Below are positions 10,110 through 21,611 of a stretch of 64,000 nucleotides of DNA, one piece after another; the stretch's first letter is position 1; each line of letters opens with the position of its first letter. The notes beneath the pieces were generated by a model, which was given only the letters and a program-made list of their open reading frames with translations, was not told the DNA's origin and did not search any database. The translations under genes and the position numbers were made by a program. Source of the stretch: Uloborus plumipes (taxonomy: Eukaryota; Arthropoda; Arachnida; Araneae; Uloboridae); the NCBI GenBank assembly GCA_038373865.1, contig JAXGGA010004737.1, forward strand, positions 21,041-85,040, in the 5' to 3' direction.

Positions 10110-12325
10110 CAGGGTGTCCGCGCACCTGGAAAGTCAGGAAAGTCATGGATTTCATATATGATCGAAATTGGTCATGGAAAGTCATGGATTTCAGCGAAAA
10201 ATGTCCAAAAGTCATGGAAACTGACTGTTTATCATGGATTTTAGCGCTTAGGATCGGTGGTTATTTCTCCCGATCTCGTAAGAACAAAAAAACATCCATC
10301 GTCATTCTGCTTCGTTATTGCAAGGTTCCCGCGACTTTAAAAAGTCCTTGAATTTTACTTGGTCTTTCAAGAAATCTGGAAAGTCCTTGAAAATTTTAAA
10401 ATGTCCTTGAAAACTCCAAAAGTATTATTTTTCGTAGAAAATGTGCCGAAAAATCGGCGATCTTCGAACGTTCACGATCGTGCCCCTGCAAAAAAATTGT
10501 GTCCATCGAAAAATCGGCAATCGTCGGGATTTCGAAATCTGGAGCCGTTTTTTCAAGACGAAAATTAAGAAAAAAAAAACATACCCCGAGAAGTTTTATT
10601 TTTGCGCATAATCGGCAATCGTTAAAAGTTCGCGGTTAGGCGCCGCTTTTTCGTTTCGCTTTACTTTTAAAACAATTTAGAAATAGAATAATCAGGATTG
10701 GATTTTTATACAAAAGAATATCTTTAACAAGTTAAACATGAGCTTTTCTGAAAAATACGTTTTTGCTGGTATCTTAATGATTTTCTTTCAACAAAATTTA
10801 GATTTGTCTGGTGGATTAAAATTATTTTTCGAATTTTTTGCTTCCATGATCATTTTTTTTTTAGAAATACCAGGAACAGAAATACGTGTGTAATAGGTTT
10901 TGTACAACTTATTTTTTATTTATTTATTTATTTTTTGTTGACATTTTAACATTGAGCACGTGCTTCGCCGAAAATGGCGTGCCATTGTCAAGTCTTCAAT
11001 CCTTTTGCATCCTGTAAATACTTCAATTATTTTGATATTCTGAAGCTATTTTTATGTTGTGCTACGTTAAATATACTCATTGTTCATTTTATTTTAATAA
11101 TTTATTTATTTTTGAACTCAAATTTTAGCTCTTCCAATTTATTGGTTTCTAATAGTTTTTAAGAAAACGCCGAACTTTTAAAGACAAAGTGCTTCCTTGA
11201 CTTTTCATTTGTTTATTTAATTACAAAATACAGGCACGTTTTTCCTCGAGTTCGAAAAAATCGAGTAAAAGCTGTAATTTCAAAAGAAAAAAAAATCACC
11301 ATTTTTTCTTGGAGGGGGAAGAGAAAAGAATAGGGGGGAGAATAGAATACATTTTGCATGCACAGACTGGCAAAATAGGGTGATCACATTATATCCTGGT
11401 CTTATTCTGAAATTATAAATTTTCTTCATTGAAAAAAAAAAGATTTGTTGTCTGATTGTTTTTATGCTTGAACAAATAGAAAATGTTGGTGTTTACCATT
11501 TTTACCATTCCTTTGAATTTACACTTGAATAAGCCAAAGAATTGCTTCCAATCTACCTTTCCCTAAAATTTTCTTTTTCATATTGATGAAAAATATTTCA
11601 CGATTTTTAGGTTTTTCATATTAAATCTGTAAAGAATCTATACTGTTCATCAACATTTACATCACTTTTGAAATTAATCTTGATTTTTGTGCAGACCCTT
11701 TCTTAGAAGTTAATTCCTGGAAAATTTTTTAAACCTCCTTAAAAAGTACTTGAATTTTATTTTTAAGATTGTAGGGGAACCTTGTATTGGGTGCAATCTG
11801 ATTAGTCTTAATAAGAGTTTCAAACAAGATGCATTGTGTTGACCAATCAGATGAATACTCAACGTTAAAACCCGTGAGCGGCGAATTTTCCGAAACTGTG
11901 TATGTGCGCGGACTTTGTCCCCTGACTGACAATAGAGCATGTGACGCATTTATTCAATTTGAATATCACACTTTCATACTTCTGCTTTGGGGGATAATAA
12001 GTTGTTTTGACTTTTAAATGTTGCTAAATCCTTGTACTTATTTTTTTGTATCAATAAATTGTTGCACTTGATCTGTTTCAGATATATTTAGTTAAGTTCT
12101 TTTTTTAGCTTTGGTTAAATTTATTTGCATAGCCGAAAAAAAAAGAATAGTTTCGAAAAGCAAAGGTACACTGTCTTACACCTTATATTGATATTTATGC
12201 TCTATTTTGATGTCAGCGTCAAATGAAATAGTTAAAATTGTAAGTCATGGAAAATTGTTCGCAAAAGTCATGGAAAGTCAGGGAAAGTCATGGATTTGAA
12301 AAGTCCAGGTCGAGCAGATACCCTG
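10110..12325. mobile_element. Unclassified DNA element with 6-bp target duplication
   Basis: The ends CAGGGTGTCCGCGCACCTGG and (inverted) CAGGGTATCTGCTCGACCTGG are similar, and both are followed by repeats of GGAAAGTCATGGATTT. AATGTA flanks it on both sides (10104-10109, 12326-12331). It is 2216 bp and has no recognisable transposase. A six-base duplication does not fit hAT (8) or mariner (2). It is inserted in the hAT at 8995-13923. Confidence 0.75.
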
Positions 12326-12465
12326 AATGTACCAATTTGGTATCTCAATGCCTTTACACTTTCAACTCAACACTCCCATCTTATAGCAGAAAGTGTTAAA
12401 TTTTTCCAATAATGAATTTCTTACAAGTAGTTTAGGAGGAAATATGTTTGATTTCAACACAGATT

Positions 12466-13860
12466 GCAGAAGCTTCAGAGACCTCCGTTACCCAATAAAT
12501 TGGGCAAAAGTAGCACAATACTACCACCTTAATCAGCAGTGAAATATTACTTTTCAACATTTTATTTTCTTTCAAAAAATTGTTTCGTTTATCGCAAGGG
12601 GAATTCGATTACCCAAACTTCTGCACTCTAAGCAGGGGGCCCAAAAACAAAAATTTCCCCTCTCGATAAACGAAAAATTGTTTCGAAAGAAAATAAAATG
12701 TTGAAAAGTAATATTTTTTTGGCGCTGGCGCTTTGGCCTCCTGCTTAGAATGCAGAAGTTTCAGAAACCTCTGTTACCCAATAAATTGGACTAAAATTAA
12801 CGCCATTACTCCCACCTTAACACTTTGACTGCCATGGCTATCATATGTGATATCCAGTGATATTTCTGTTGAGACACTGGCTATCCGATATGATAGCCAG
12901 GGTGTTTCAACACTTCAGGCCATGGCTATCAAAGATGTTATCAGTTACATGAAAATCGTATTGGAGTTTGATTGTTGGGCTCCCTACGATGTGTTAGGTA
13001 TACGTGGTTTGCGCAAATTGGTATATGTGACGATTTTATGAGCTAAGTTTTATGAAAAATTAAATATTTGGAACATGCAACAAAAAAGGGAATATATATA
13101 AATAGAGAGAGAGTATGTGATAATTATATATAAAATATCCGCGTCAGAATCAAATAAATCAAAGTCTTCATCATCCCATGAATCATAGCATCTCAGCCTC
13201 AGCTTCAATTTCTTCAGAAGTTAACTTTCTCTTGCTCATTGTAATAAAAATTCAAATAATTCTAACCTAAACAAAATAATATAAATAAAATAATAAAAAA
13301 CATAAATATAAATAAAAGAGTTTATTGATAAATGACGAATTTAGCTGCCAATCAAAATAAGATAGCCATGGCCACGCATGGAAGAATTTACACTAACTTT
13401 CGTGGTGTGCTTTGGCTATCATTTTTGGTAGCCAGGATGAAAATCTCCCCATATGTTACAAAATCAGTCAGATTGAAAAATATTGTTTTTATATATAGTT
13501 TTATGTTGAAAAAAATAAATTACACAAAAAAAAAGTTTGGCCCCGTGGTGAACATTTGCAATTTTGGCTTGGCAGTCAAAGTGTTAATCAGTAGTAAAAT
13601 ATTACTTTTCAACATTTTATTTTCTTTCAAGACAATTTTTCGTTTATCGAAAGGAATTTTTTTTTTGGGCGCTGGCGCGGGGCCCTGCTTACAGTGCAGA
13701 AGTTTCAGAAACCTCTGTTACCCAATAAATTAGACTAAAAGTAGCGCCATACTCCCACCTTAAGCAGCAGTGAAATATTACTTTTCAGCATTTCATTTAT
13801 TTGTTTTTTATTTATTTTTTTTTCAAGAAATTTTTTCGTTTATCGAAAGGGGAAAATTTT
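12466..13860 (+). repeat. Three-copy internal repeat of the hAT element
   Basis: Units starting near 12466, 12753 and 13696 share TGCAGAAG-TTCAGA, then CCTCTGTTACCCAATAAATT, then TACTTTTCA-CATTT-ATTT and TTTCGTTTATCG. The second is split by the piggyBac-like insertion. Confidence 0.8.
12821..13583 (-). mobile_element. piggyBac-like element (763 bp) at TTAA
   Basis: TTAA flanks it at 12817-12820 and 13584-13587. The ends CACTTTGACTGCCA and TGGCAGTCAAAGTG are perfect inverses. The empty site survives nearby: the repeat unit near 12530 reads ACCACCTTAATCAGCAG, and here ACC-TTAA is followed after the element by TTAA-TCAG. On the - strand near 13240-13140 a frame MSKRKLTSEEIEAEAEM, shifted, continues as DDEDFDLFDSDAD, the acidic N-terminus typical of piggyBac transposases. 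The rest of the transposase is missing, so it is non-autonomous. Confidence 0.88.
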
Positions 13861-13931
13861 TTTTTGGAGCGAGCGCGGGGCCGATTGGACCTGATCAGTC
13901 CAATCGGCCTAAGACCGGCCCTGACTTCTGT

Positions 13932-14494
13932 AATCTTTTAAGAACTGGTAATGTTAAAAACTAGCACTTCTTTCCTGTTTAATAGCAATGCGCAATTTAA
14001 TCAGCCTCATTTATATTACAATTAAATATAATAATGATTATTTCTCTTAATCATCTACTTGTAACAATACTCATGAATTGAATAAATGTCCAGTGTAATA
14101 ATGTTAATGTAATATAAATGTCCAATGTAAATAACTAAATGTCCAGACTTTTAAAAACAATCTACGGATTTTCCTACTCCTGCCCCTGAAAGCGTGATGT
14201 TTCACCTCCAAATAATGACCCTCTGACCTTGAGAAAGGAGATTAAGGCCTCCTAAAGCAGACCCCTAAAATTTTCCATGATATGTCCTGCACTATTCTTT
14301 AAATGCGACTGAATATTCGGTATTCGGCCAAGATGTCAAGGCTGACTTGTAAATTTAGCTTTCAACAGGAAATGCAATTCATAGACTAGGTGAGCGAGAC
14401 AGTAAACAGATTCTGTAATTAGTAATCGTTAATATTTTGCAAAAGCATTTTAGCTTTTTTGCTAAAAAACTTGAAACTCAGCTTAAAATCTAGT
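13932..14494. other. No gene; relic related to the 49711-50717 foldback
   Basis: The part around 14345-14485 (TTTAGCTTTCAACAGG, TTTTTTGCTAAA, AAACTC-GCTTAAA) resembles the arm of the foldback element at 49711-50717. Nothing else seen. Confidence 0.5.
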
Positions 14495-16259
14495 CAGGGT
14501 TGGGTTTTTGACGTCAAAAACCAGTTTTTGACATCACATGTCGAAAACCTGTCTAAAACTCAAATATAGTGGTTATTCTGATTTTTTATAAACATATGAA
14601 GTTTCTCACCCTGAAAAATATTAAATAAAAATTTATGCATCTTATCAATCAAGTTGAATAAACATTAAATTAATAAATTTAATGAACATTATTTCTCATT
14701 CTTTTAAACTAACTTGTTTTGCCGTGAAAAAAATTAAATATTAAAACTTAAATCCAGCCCTTAAAGTAGTTTTTTTAAATGTTTATATAACTATCAATTA
14801 GTTATGTTATCAATCAAGTTTAATAAAAATTAAATTAATAAATTTAATGAAAATTAATTTGCATTCTTTTAAATTAACTTGTTATGCCATGAAAAAAGTT
14901 ACAAATATTAAAACTTAAATCCAGTTTTTAAAAAAGTTTTGTTTAAATGTTTAAACACTATCAATTAGTTATCTTATCAGTCAAGTTTAATAAAAATTAA
15001 ATTAATAAATTTAATGAAAATTAATTCGCATTCTTTTAAATTTACTTGTTATGCCGTGAAAAAAGTTACAAATATTAAAACTTAAATCCAGTTTTTAAAA
15101 AAGTTTTGTTTAAATGTTTAAACACTATCAATTAGTTATCTTATCAGTCAAGTTTAATAAAAATTAAATTAATAAATTTAATGAAAATTAATTCGCATTC
15201 TTTTAAATTTACTTGTTATGCCGTGAAAAAAGTTACAAATGTTAAAACTTAAACCCAGTTTTTAAAGAAGTTTTGTTTAAATGTTTAAAAACTATCAATT
15301 TGTTATCTTATCAGTCAAGTTTAATAAAAATTAAATTAATAAATTTAATGAAAATTAATTTGCATTCTTTTAAATTTACTTGTTATGCCGTGAAAAAAGT
15401 TACAAATATTAAAACTTAAATCCAGTTTTTAAAGAAGTTTTGTTTAAATGTTTAAAAACAATCAATTAGTTATCTTATCAGTCAAGTTTAATAAAAATTG
15501 AATTAATAAATTTAATGAAAATTAATTCTCATATTTTTAAATTCACTTGTTATGCCATGAAAAAAGTTAAAAGTATTAAAAGTTAAATCCAGTTTTTAAA
15601 GTAGTTTTGTTTAAATGTTTTAATAACTATTAATTAGCTATTTTATCAATCTAAAAATCGTTACATCAGAATTTAAAGTTTTTTTTTTCTTTTGAGTAAA
15701 AGCAAAACTAAATTAAATAGTACTCAGTGTACAAATCTGCTAAATATTTTTGATCAAACTATTTTATTTATTAGTTAAAATTTATTTAGTTGAAATTAAA
15801 ATTAAAAAAAATCACTTGTAAAAATTTACTAAGCATACCCAAGACACACAGCACTTAATTAATGTACCCACTTCATTTTTAAAATAAAAAAACCTGTTAC
15901 AGTAATTTTTCGAAGCAATAAAGCCATATTCAAAAGCCATATGTTTGATTTTTTAAAATGCTAGTTACCATTATTTACTCCTGAGCCCTTCAATTATGAT
16001 TAGGATTGCTTATTACGCTTTATTTTTTAATAACCTAAAACTCCAAAAGTTTACTTCAGTGTCTGAAATCAGAAATTTTCAAATTCATTTGAAAATGTAT
16101 TTTGAGTATCAATGTCAAATTTAAACATGTTTTGGACAGAAATTTAGGTTTTTGACAATTATGTCAAAAACTATGTCAAAAAGTGGTTTTTGACATGACG
16201 GTAAAAACCACGGTTAAAACCGGATAAAACCTCCGACTGTCAAAAACTTGCCAACCCTG
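14495..16259. mobile_element. hAT-type element carrying a 167-bp tandem array
   Basis: Ends CAGGGTTGGGTTTTTGAC and CAAAAACTTGCCAACCCTG are inverted. The flanking octamers AATCTAGT and ACTCTAGT differ at one base, fitting an aged 8-bp hAT duplication. No transposase frame. About 1 kb of the interior is a tandem repeat. Confidence 0.82.
14636..15640. repeat. Tandem array, 167-bp monomer, about six copies
   Basis: The marker ATCTTATCAG recurs at 14971, 15138, 15305 and 15472, exactly 167 bp apart, with more diverged copies before and after. Each monomer is AT-rich and includes CAAGTTTAATAAAAATTAAA and TTGTTATGCCGTGAAAAAAG. It sits wholly inside a hAT-type element. Confidence 0.93.
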
Positions 16260-16267
16260 ACTCTAGT

Positions 16268-17402
16268 TGCATCCCTAGTGTTTATGGACACGCCATCTTG
16301 GATTATCTGGAAAACTGTTGGCTATTAAATTTTAACCCTGTCTTAAGGCAGACTTTTACTTCCTTGTACAATACAACGGATGTATTATCTCAATGAAAAT
16401 TAATCACTTAAGTTTCAATTTAAATTTGCATTTTAATTTCCTCTAGAAGGACTTTTTTATTTTTCACAATGTCTTCGCGTACTTTTGAATGTCGGTTTGT
16501 TATGCAGTCATAAAAGTACCTTCTGTCTGTCCCTGAATCCATTTTGATAAGTTTTTTCATGATATTTTGATGTGCTTAAGTACATAGGTTCGCCACATAA
16601 GAAAAAAGCGGTTAGTCACAGAAGGTTAACACTTTTTGTACATGACTGGTCTGACATCAAGTTGTGCGTATGTTTCTTTTTTGACTGCATTCAGATATTC
16701 CAAAAGGGCTATTTCTTCCTCTGTTATGGTAAAACAATGTTAATTTTAAATCCTTTTTCTTATCAAGTTGTGTCCAAGTTATGTATCACTGTCAATGAGT
16801 ATATTTCTAGTATCTTGGCCAGCAAAGTTGACATCAACTTCTCTATCCTTTTATTAATTTTACGTTGCTTAGAAAGTTTCACAGTAGAAAATTATTCGAA
16901 TTTCACATTTTAATGCAGAGTATTTCTAGCAGTTAAAAATATGCCTTAAAACATAAATAAAACACATCAAATTCAATGGAAACCTAGAACTTTTAAGCCT
17001 CTGATTTTCGAGACTCTATTGTAGCTTAAATTTTCATTTTCGGAAATTTGCATAAAATTTAACAATTGTTTTCATCTCCAAGATCCAGTTTCGCTTAAGT
17101 TTTTTCCTTATACAATCACAGACGAAAAGTACAGTGCATGTCTTCTCTCTTCCTTTTCTGCAAGTATAACATTCAGTGATAAAATTTCCGGATTCCTAAT
17201 AACAAACAAAGGGATTAAATCATTTCGGGGGTGAAAAATAATTTTCACCCCCCAATCACTGATGCACTCTTTTTTTCTGATGCACTTTTTCTTAACAGGT
17301 ATTAGGATTTTAGCAACTAACTTTGCAATAATATAACTTTCTATCTTTTGAAATCTGTTAGCATTTATTTTTCCATTGGAGTAAGATAGTTCTCTATTTT
17401 AG
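16268..17402. other. Stretch upstream of the zinc-finger gene
   Basis: No recognised gene. A 113-codon frame at 16572-16913 has no motif. TCTATTTTAG ending at 17402 could be the acceptor of a last intron before the zinc-finger exon, but no 5' exon was identified. Confidence 0.5.
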
Positions 17403-17482
17403 ATTGGAGTCCAACCAAGGGAATGAGTGTGAGTTGAGCAGCGTCCTCTCGTGATTGTCCTTTGCTCAATTCGAAACTTGAA

Positions 17483-18778
17483 ATGCAGAGCAGCATTGAA
17501 AACACATCACATTCCTGTGAACATTGTGGAGAGATGTTTAGTTACATTTCACAATTGAAAACACATTTGAGGACACATACTGGAGAAAAACTGTATTCTT
17601 GTGAGAGTTGTGGAAAGACCTTCTCTTGGAGTAAACATTTAAAGCAACATTTGAGGATACATACTGGAGAAAAACCTTTTGCTTGTGGGAGCTGTGGAAA
17701 AACCTTTACTCGGAGTGAAGATTTAAAACGACATTTGAGGACACATACAGGAGAAAAACCGTATTCTTGTGATATTTGTAAAAAGGCATTTGCTCAAAAT
17801 GCATCCTTAAAGAGCCATTTGTGGATACATACTGCAGATAAACCTTTTGCTTGTGAGAGTTGTGGGAAAACCTTTTCTCGGAGTGAACATTTAAAACAAC
17901 ATTTGAGGACACATACAGGAGAAAAACCGTATTCTTGTGAGAGTTGTGGAAAGACCTGTTCTCGGAGTGAATATTTAAAACAACATTTGAGAACACATAC
18001 AGAAGAAAAACTGTATTCTTGTGATATTTGTAAAAAGGCATTTGCTCAAAATGCATCCTTAAAGAGCCATTTGAGGATACATACTGGAGAAAAACCTTTT
18101 GCTTGTGAGAGTTGTGGAAAAACCTTTACTCGGAGTGAAGATTTAAAGCGACATTTGAGGACACATACAGGAGAAAAACCATATTCTTGTGATATTTGTA
18201 AAAAGGCATTTGCTCAAAATGCATCCTTAAAGAGCCATTTGAGGATACATACAGGAGAAAAACCATATTCTTGTGAGAGTTGTGGAAAAACCTTTACTCA
18301 GAGAGAAAATTTAAAACAACATTTGGAGACACATACAGGAGAAAAACCGTATTCTTGTGAGAGTTGTGGAAAAACCTTTACTCAGAGTGTTAATTTAAAA
18401 CGACATTTGAGGACACATACAGGAGAAAAACCGTATTCTTGTGAGAGTTGTGGAAAAACCTTTACTCAGAGTGGAAATTTAAAACTACATTTGAGGACAC
18501 ATACAGGAGAAAAACTGTATTCTTGTGATATTTGTAAAAAGGCATTTAGTCAAAATACATCTTTGAAGAGCCATTTGAGGACACATACAGGAGAAAAACT
18601 GTATTCTTGTGATATTTGTAAGAAGGCATTTTCTCATTATTCATCTTTAATGAGCCATTTGAGAATACACACTGGAGAAAAACCGTATTCTTGTGACATT
18701 TGTAAAAAGGCATTTACTAAAAGTTCAACTTTAAAGAGCCATTTAACAGTACATACCAATGAAAATCTATTCTTGTGA
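17483..18778 (+). CDS. C2H2 zinc-finger protein, 15 fingers, 431 aa
   Basis: First ATG after an in-frame stop (17435) is at 17483; the short leader [10 protein letters not shown] precedes finger 1. Fifteen contiguous C2H2 fingers follow at 28-residue spacing with TGEK(P/L)YSC linkers, so it is a probable sequence-specific DNA-binding nuclear protein. Finger 4 has the linker HTADK, finger 6 has cysteine in place of the conserved core phenylalanine (GKTCSRS) and an HTEEK linker. Fingers 3-4 and 8-9 are nearly identical at DNA level, offset by 420 bp (five fingers). The ORF ends after finger 15 at [12 protein letters not shown], where the sequence lacks two bases compared with the same linker at 18926; the fingers continue in another frame. 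The present protein is thus shortened. No KRAB, BTB or ZAD domain is visible. Confidence 0.88.
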   Translation: MQSSIENTSHSCEHCGEMFSYISQLKTHLRTHTGEKLYSCESCGKTFSWSKHLKQHLRIHTGEKPFACGSCGKTFTRSEDLKRHLRTHTGEKPYSCDICKKAFAQNASLKSHLWIHTADKPFACESCGKTFSRSEHLKQHLRTHTGEKPYSCESCGKTCSRSEYLKQHLRTHTEEKLYSCDICKKAFAQNASLKSHLRIHTGEKPFACESCGKTFTRSEDLKRHLRTHTGEKPYSCDICKKAFAQNASLKSHLRIHTGEKPYSCESCGKTFTQRENLKQHLETHTGEKPYSCESCGKTFTQSVNLKRHLRTHTGEKPYSCESCGKTFTQSGNLKLHLRTHTGEKLYSCDICKKAFSQNTSLKSHLRTHTGEKLYSCDICKKAFSHYSSLMSHLRIHTGEKPYSCDICKKAFTKSSTLKSHLTVHTNENLFL

Positions 18779-20370
18779 CTATTGCGATAAGTTGTTTTCT
18801 CGGAGTTCAAATTTAAAAGTGCATATGAGTATAAACACAGGAGAAAAACTATATTCTTGTGACATTTGTAAAAAGGCATTTACTCAACATTCAACTTTAA
18901 AGAGCCATTTGAGAATACATACAAATGAAAATCTATATTCTTGTGACCATTGCAATAAGTCATTTTCTCAGAGTTCAATTTTAAAAATGCATATAAGAAT
19001 GGGTCGTTCCAGCCAAAATGGTACAAATCATGTCTGAAACTGTTAACTTGAGTTTATCAATTTAAAGAATTTCCGCTAACTAATCATATTTTTTTTTAGT
19101 CTCCATTTATTTGTGTATAATGAAGTGTAAATGGCTAGTACATGACTCATTTATGAAAGGATTTTAAATATTTTGATCACTTTGTGTAACAGAGTGGACA
19201 AATAAGACTTTAAAAATATTTTTATAATAAAAATAAAAAGTTACAATGATGGATTGACAGAACAAGCAAAGTGGAATAAACAGCCTAAAACTGTAAGTCT
19301 AGACTTGCAACGTTTTACTTGAATCCAAATTTGGGAATTTGCGATTGCATTGGTGAGTTGCGATCGTCCTTGTTTCACTTGAATTCCTGCCTAAAACTGT
19401 AAGTCTGACTGCAATTTTAAGAATTTTTTTTTCATCATTGATACGACTGTAACAGAGTGGATATCCAACAGTTCAAATTAACTATCATGAGAAAAGAATT
19501 AGGCTCACTCTGGTTGTTAACTACATAATTCAATTTAGCAAGGTAATCACATGGCAGTTATACTACTTATATTTTTTAAAAAATGTGTCAGATTGAATGT
19601 AATTCTTTATTTTATTTCCAAAAGGTTTGTAACAGAGTGGACAATTTGAAACATAGAAAATCTAGGGACATGGATAAATAATAATGTTTTTTAGGGGAAA
19701 AAAATTCATTTGTGTAATAATCCGCAGAAATGATGTCAGATGCATCTCTTTTGTGCAATGCAGTGTAATTTATTTTGTTGTTACATTTTAGTTTAATTTT
19801 TAATCACATTCTAAAGTCTAGCAATTTGAAGCTGGACACATCATTTTCTCCTTCTTCTGACAAAGAAATTTTTTTTGTGCCCTTTATAAATGGATTATAC
19901 TTGAACAATTAATACTTGATGGCACAAAATTAAATGGAGAACCAATTTAAAAAAAACACTTAATGTGTGGTAATTATTAAAATTGTTTTAAAAAATTCTA
20001 AAGTCTCGGGGCTGATTTGTACAATTTTCGTTGGAATGACCCGAATACACTCTGGAGAAAAACTGTATCCTTGCGATATTTGTAAAAAGGCATTTACTCA
20101 AAATTCAACTTTAAAGATCCATTTGAGGGTACATAATAATACAAAATCCGTATTCTTGTAACTATTGCAGTAAGTCGTTTTATCAGAGTTCAAATTTGAA
20201 AGTCCATTTGAGGTCACATACTCATGAGAAACCATATTCTTATAATTATTGTCAAAAGACCTTTGTTTGTAGTGGAGACTTCAAAGTTCACTTGAGGATT
20301 CATACCAAACAGACACCATATTTTTTTGACTCTTGCACTAAGTCGTTTTCTGCAGGATCAAATTTAACCC
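18779..20370 (+). pseudogene. Frameshifted continuation of the zinc-finger array
   Basis: After the two-base loss, two complete fingers read on ([40 protein letters not shown]) and a third, YSCDHCNKSFSQSSILKMHI, is cut by the element at 19001-20042. The frame resumes exactly with [18 protein letters not shown]. Another shift follows at NTKSVFL-stop (20160). Fingers in new frames with lost ligands (YSYNYC, YFFDSC) run until the TTAA insertion at 20368. Relaxed constraint is clear. Confidence 0.85.
19001..20042. mobile_element. GGGTCATTCC element, copy 1 (4-bp duplication GAAT)
   Basis: Starts GGGTCGTTCCAGCCAAAATG and ends TTTTCGTTGGAATGACCC. GAAT flanks it at 18997-19000 and 20043-20046; removing one copy restores the finger reading ...HIRIHSGEK. 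Inside, AACAGAGTGGA- occurs three times in the same orientation (19188, 19451, 19631). Related copies lie at 40794-41727 and 55009-55950. No transposase frame. Superfamily unknown to me; four-base duplications occur in Sola and Academ groups. Confidence 0.88.
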
Positions 20371-20601
20371 TGTAACGTAAGGTGTGCCGAATTCGGCTCA
20401 TACCTCCAGAATCATTTTGCCTCCCCTTCAACTTGAGTGATTCCACAATAGAACATTGTGACGTTTTCTGCACGTTCATATCTTCCGGCAGCAGTAAGTC
20501 TTTAAAAAATAGGTAGGTGTGCTTCCTATGGTCTCCCTTGATTGAGATTTATAAGGAAAAAATTGTTTCTTTAGGTAAAAAAAATTGTTGTCCAGAAAGG
20601 G
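20368..20601. mobile_element. TTAA MITE, 234 bp, in zinc-finger relic
   Basis: TTAA at 20364-20367 and 20602-20605; ends CCCTGTAACG and CAGAAAGGG. It interrupts the finger sequence, which resumes with a frame reading VHLWTHTEEKPYPCNCC. Confidence 0.75.
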
Positions 20602-20605
20602 TTAA

Positions 20606-20705
20606 GTCCATTTGTGGACACATACTGAAGAGAAACCATATCCTTGTAACTGTTGCAGAAAATCATTTTCTCAGTGTACATTTGCAAGAACATTTGTGGA
20701 CACAT
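20606..20705 (+). pseudogene. Zinc-finger relic
   Basis: Reads VHLWTHTEEKPYPCNCCRKS then FSQCTFARTFVDTS in shifted frame, a decayed C2H2 finger between two transposon insertions. Confidence 0.8.
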
Positions 20706-20781
20706 CGCACATCCAGAATGAAAGGGGCACATCTCAATAATTGCATTTTTTGGAAATATCTGGAAAAAGTATACCTTAGTA

Positions 20782-21611
20782 CAGGGGCGGCCCTAGCGGC
20801 GGACATTCCGGACCCCTGTCCGGGGCGGCAAATTTTAGGGGCGGCATTTTGGTTGGAATAATAAATAAATTTTCTTCAAGGAAAGAAACGTACAAAAAAA
20901 TTAACAAATATGATTCTTTTTACACTTAGGAATCCTGAAAGGTATGAATGTAGCGATGTTTGAGCGTGTTATTTTAATGTATCCATTTCAAGACAACATT
21001 TTCGGCTATTTCAACATAGCCTATTAAAGCAAACGAATACATATTTATAAAATAAACGAATATTTAGAAACTATAATTGTTAATGGAGACATTTTAAAAA
21101 ACAAACTAACTACAGCAGATAACTTTAAGAACGTCAAGATTTTAAAATTGTTGAGAGAAGCTCGGGGGCCTAAAGCGTAGTTTTTTTTTGTGGGGGGGGG
21201 GGGGATCTCAATTTATCAAATGAAGCGCCGAATTTTACCGAAGGAATAAACGAAAAAAATAATAAAATGTGTGCATGCATAAATACTTATATCTGCTGAG
21301 AAGAGATATAAAACATCATTGGAAAAATAAATAAATAAAATAATGCATAGTTGTAATATTACAAAACTGTCTCACTATTTTCAAATTTTCCGAATCATTA
21401 GTAAAAATTTGCCAAACATTAATTTTTTTTTGGAGGTCATAGTATCCTCCCACTGGGGTGCGCCTGATACAAGTTTTGTAAATTGTGTAGAGAGAAACAA
21501 GGCATAGAAATGCGCTTGATCTAGCACAAAGGTCTTCAACTTAGATTCTGGGAGACCCTAGGGTTTTTTGCATTTTTGTCCGGGGCAGCAAAACTGCTAG
21601 GGCCGCCCCTG
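20782..21611. mobile_element. hAT element (830 bp), nested
   Basis: CAGGGGCGGCCCTAG and CTAGGGCCGCCCCTG ends, duplication CCTTAGTA (20774-20781, 21612-21619). Subterminal CCTGTCCGGGGCGGCAAA and GTCCGGGGCAGCAAA. No transposase. Confidence 0.93.

Larger units (their letters stand above)
8995..13923 (-). mobile_element. hAT transposon, 4.9 kb, with nested insertions
   Basis: The ends CAGGGCCGGCCTTAG and CTAAGACCGGCCCTG are inverted and flanked by a perfect 8-bp duplication ACTTCTGT (8987-8994, 13924-13931), the hAT signature. Decayed transposase lies on the - strand at 9247-9959. A 2.2-kb element (10110-12325) and a piggyBac-like element (12821-13583) are nested. The right part carries three copies of a repeat unit starting near 12466, 12753 and 13696 (core CCTCYGTTACCCAATAAATT). 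Confidence 0.92.

Noticed and set aside
13332..13733. 133-codon + frame
   Set aside because: It crosses the end of the piggyBac-like element into hAT repeat units, so it is a chance fusion frame.
14636..15640. Considered as a CRISPR-like array
   Set aside because: Monomers are contiguous 167-bp tandem repeats with no spacers, in animal DNA.
16572..16913. 113-codon + frame
   Set aside because: Low-complexity hydrophobic composition typical of AT-rich chance frames; no motif.
17462..17482. Upstream TTG-initiated extension of the zinc-finger ORF
   Set aside because: The seven extra codons begin with TTG. The first ATG in frame is 17483, downstream of an in-frame stop at 17435.
17706..18056. 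Long - strand frame opposite the zinc fingers
   Set aside because: It is the antisense of a regular repeat with 84-bp period and has no coding character of its own.
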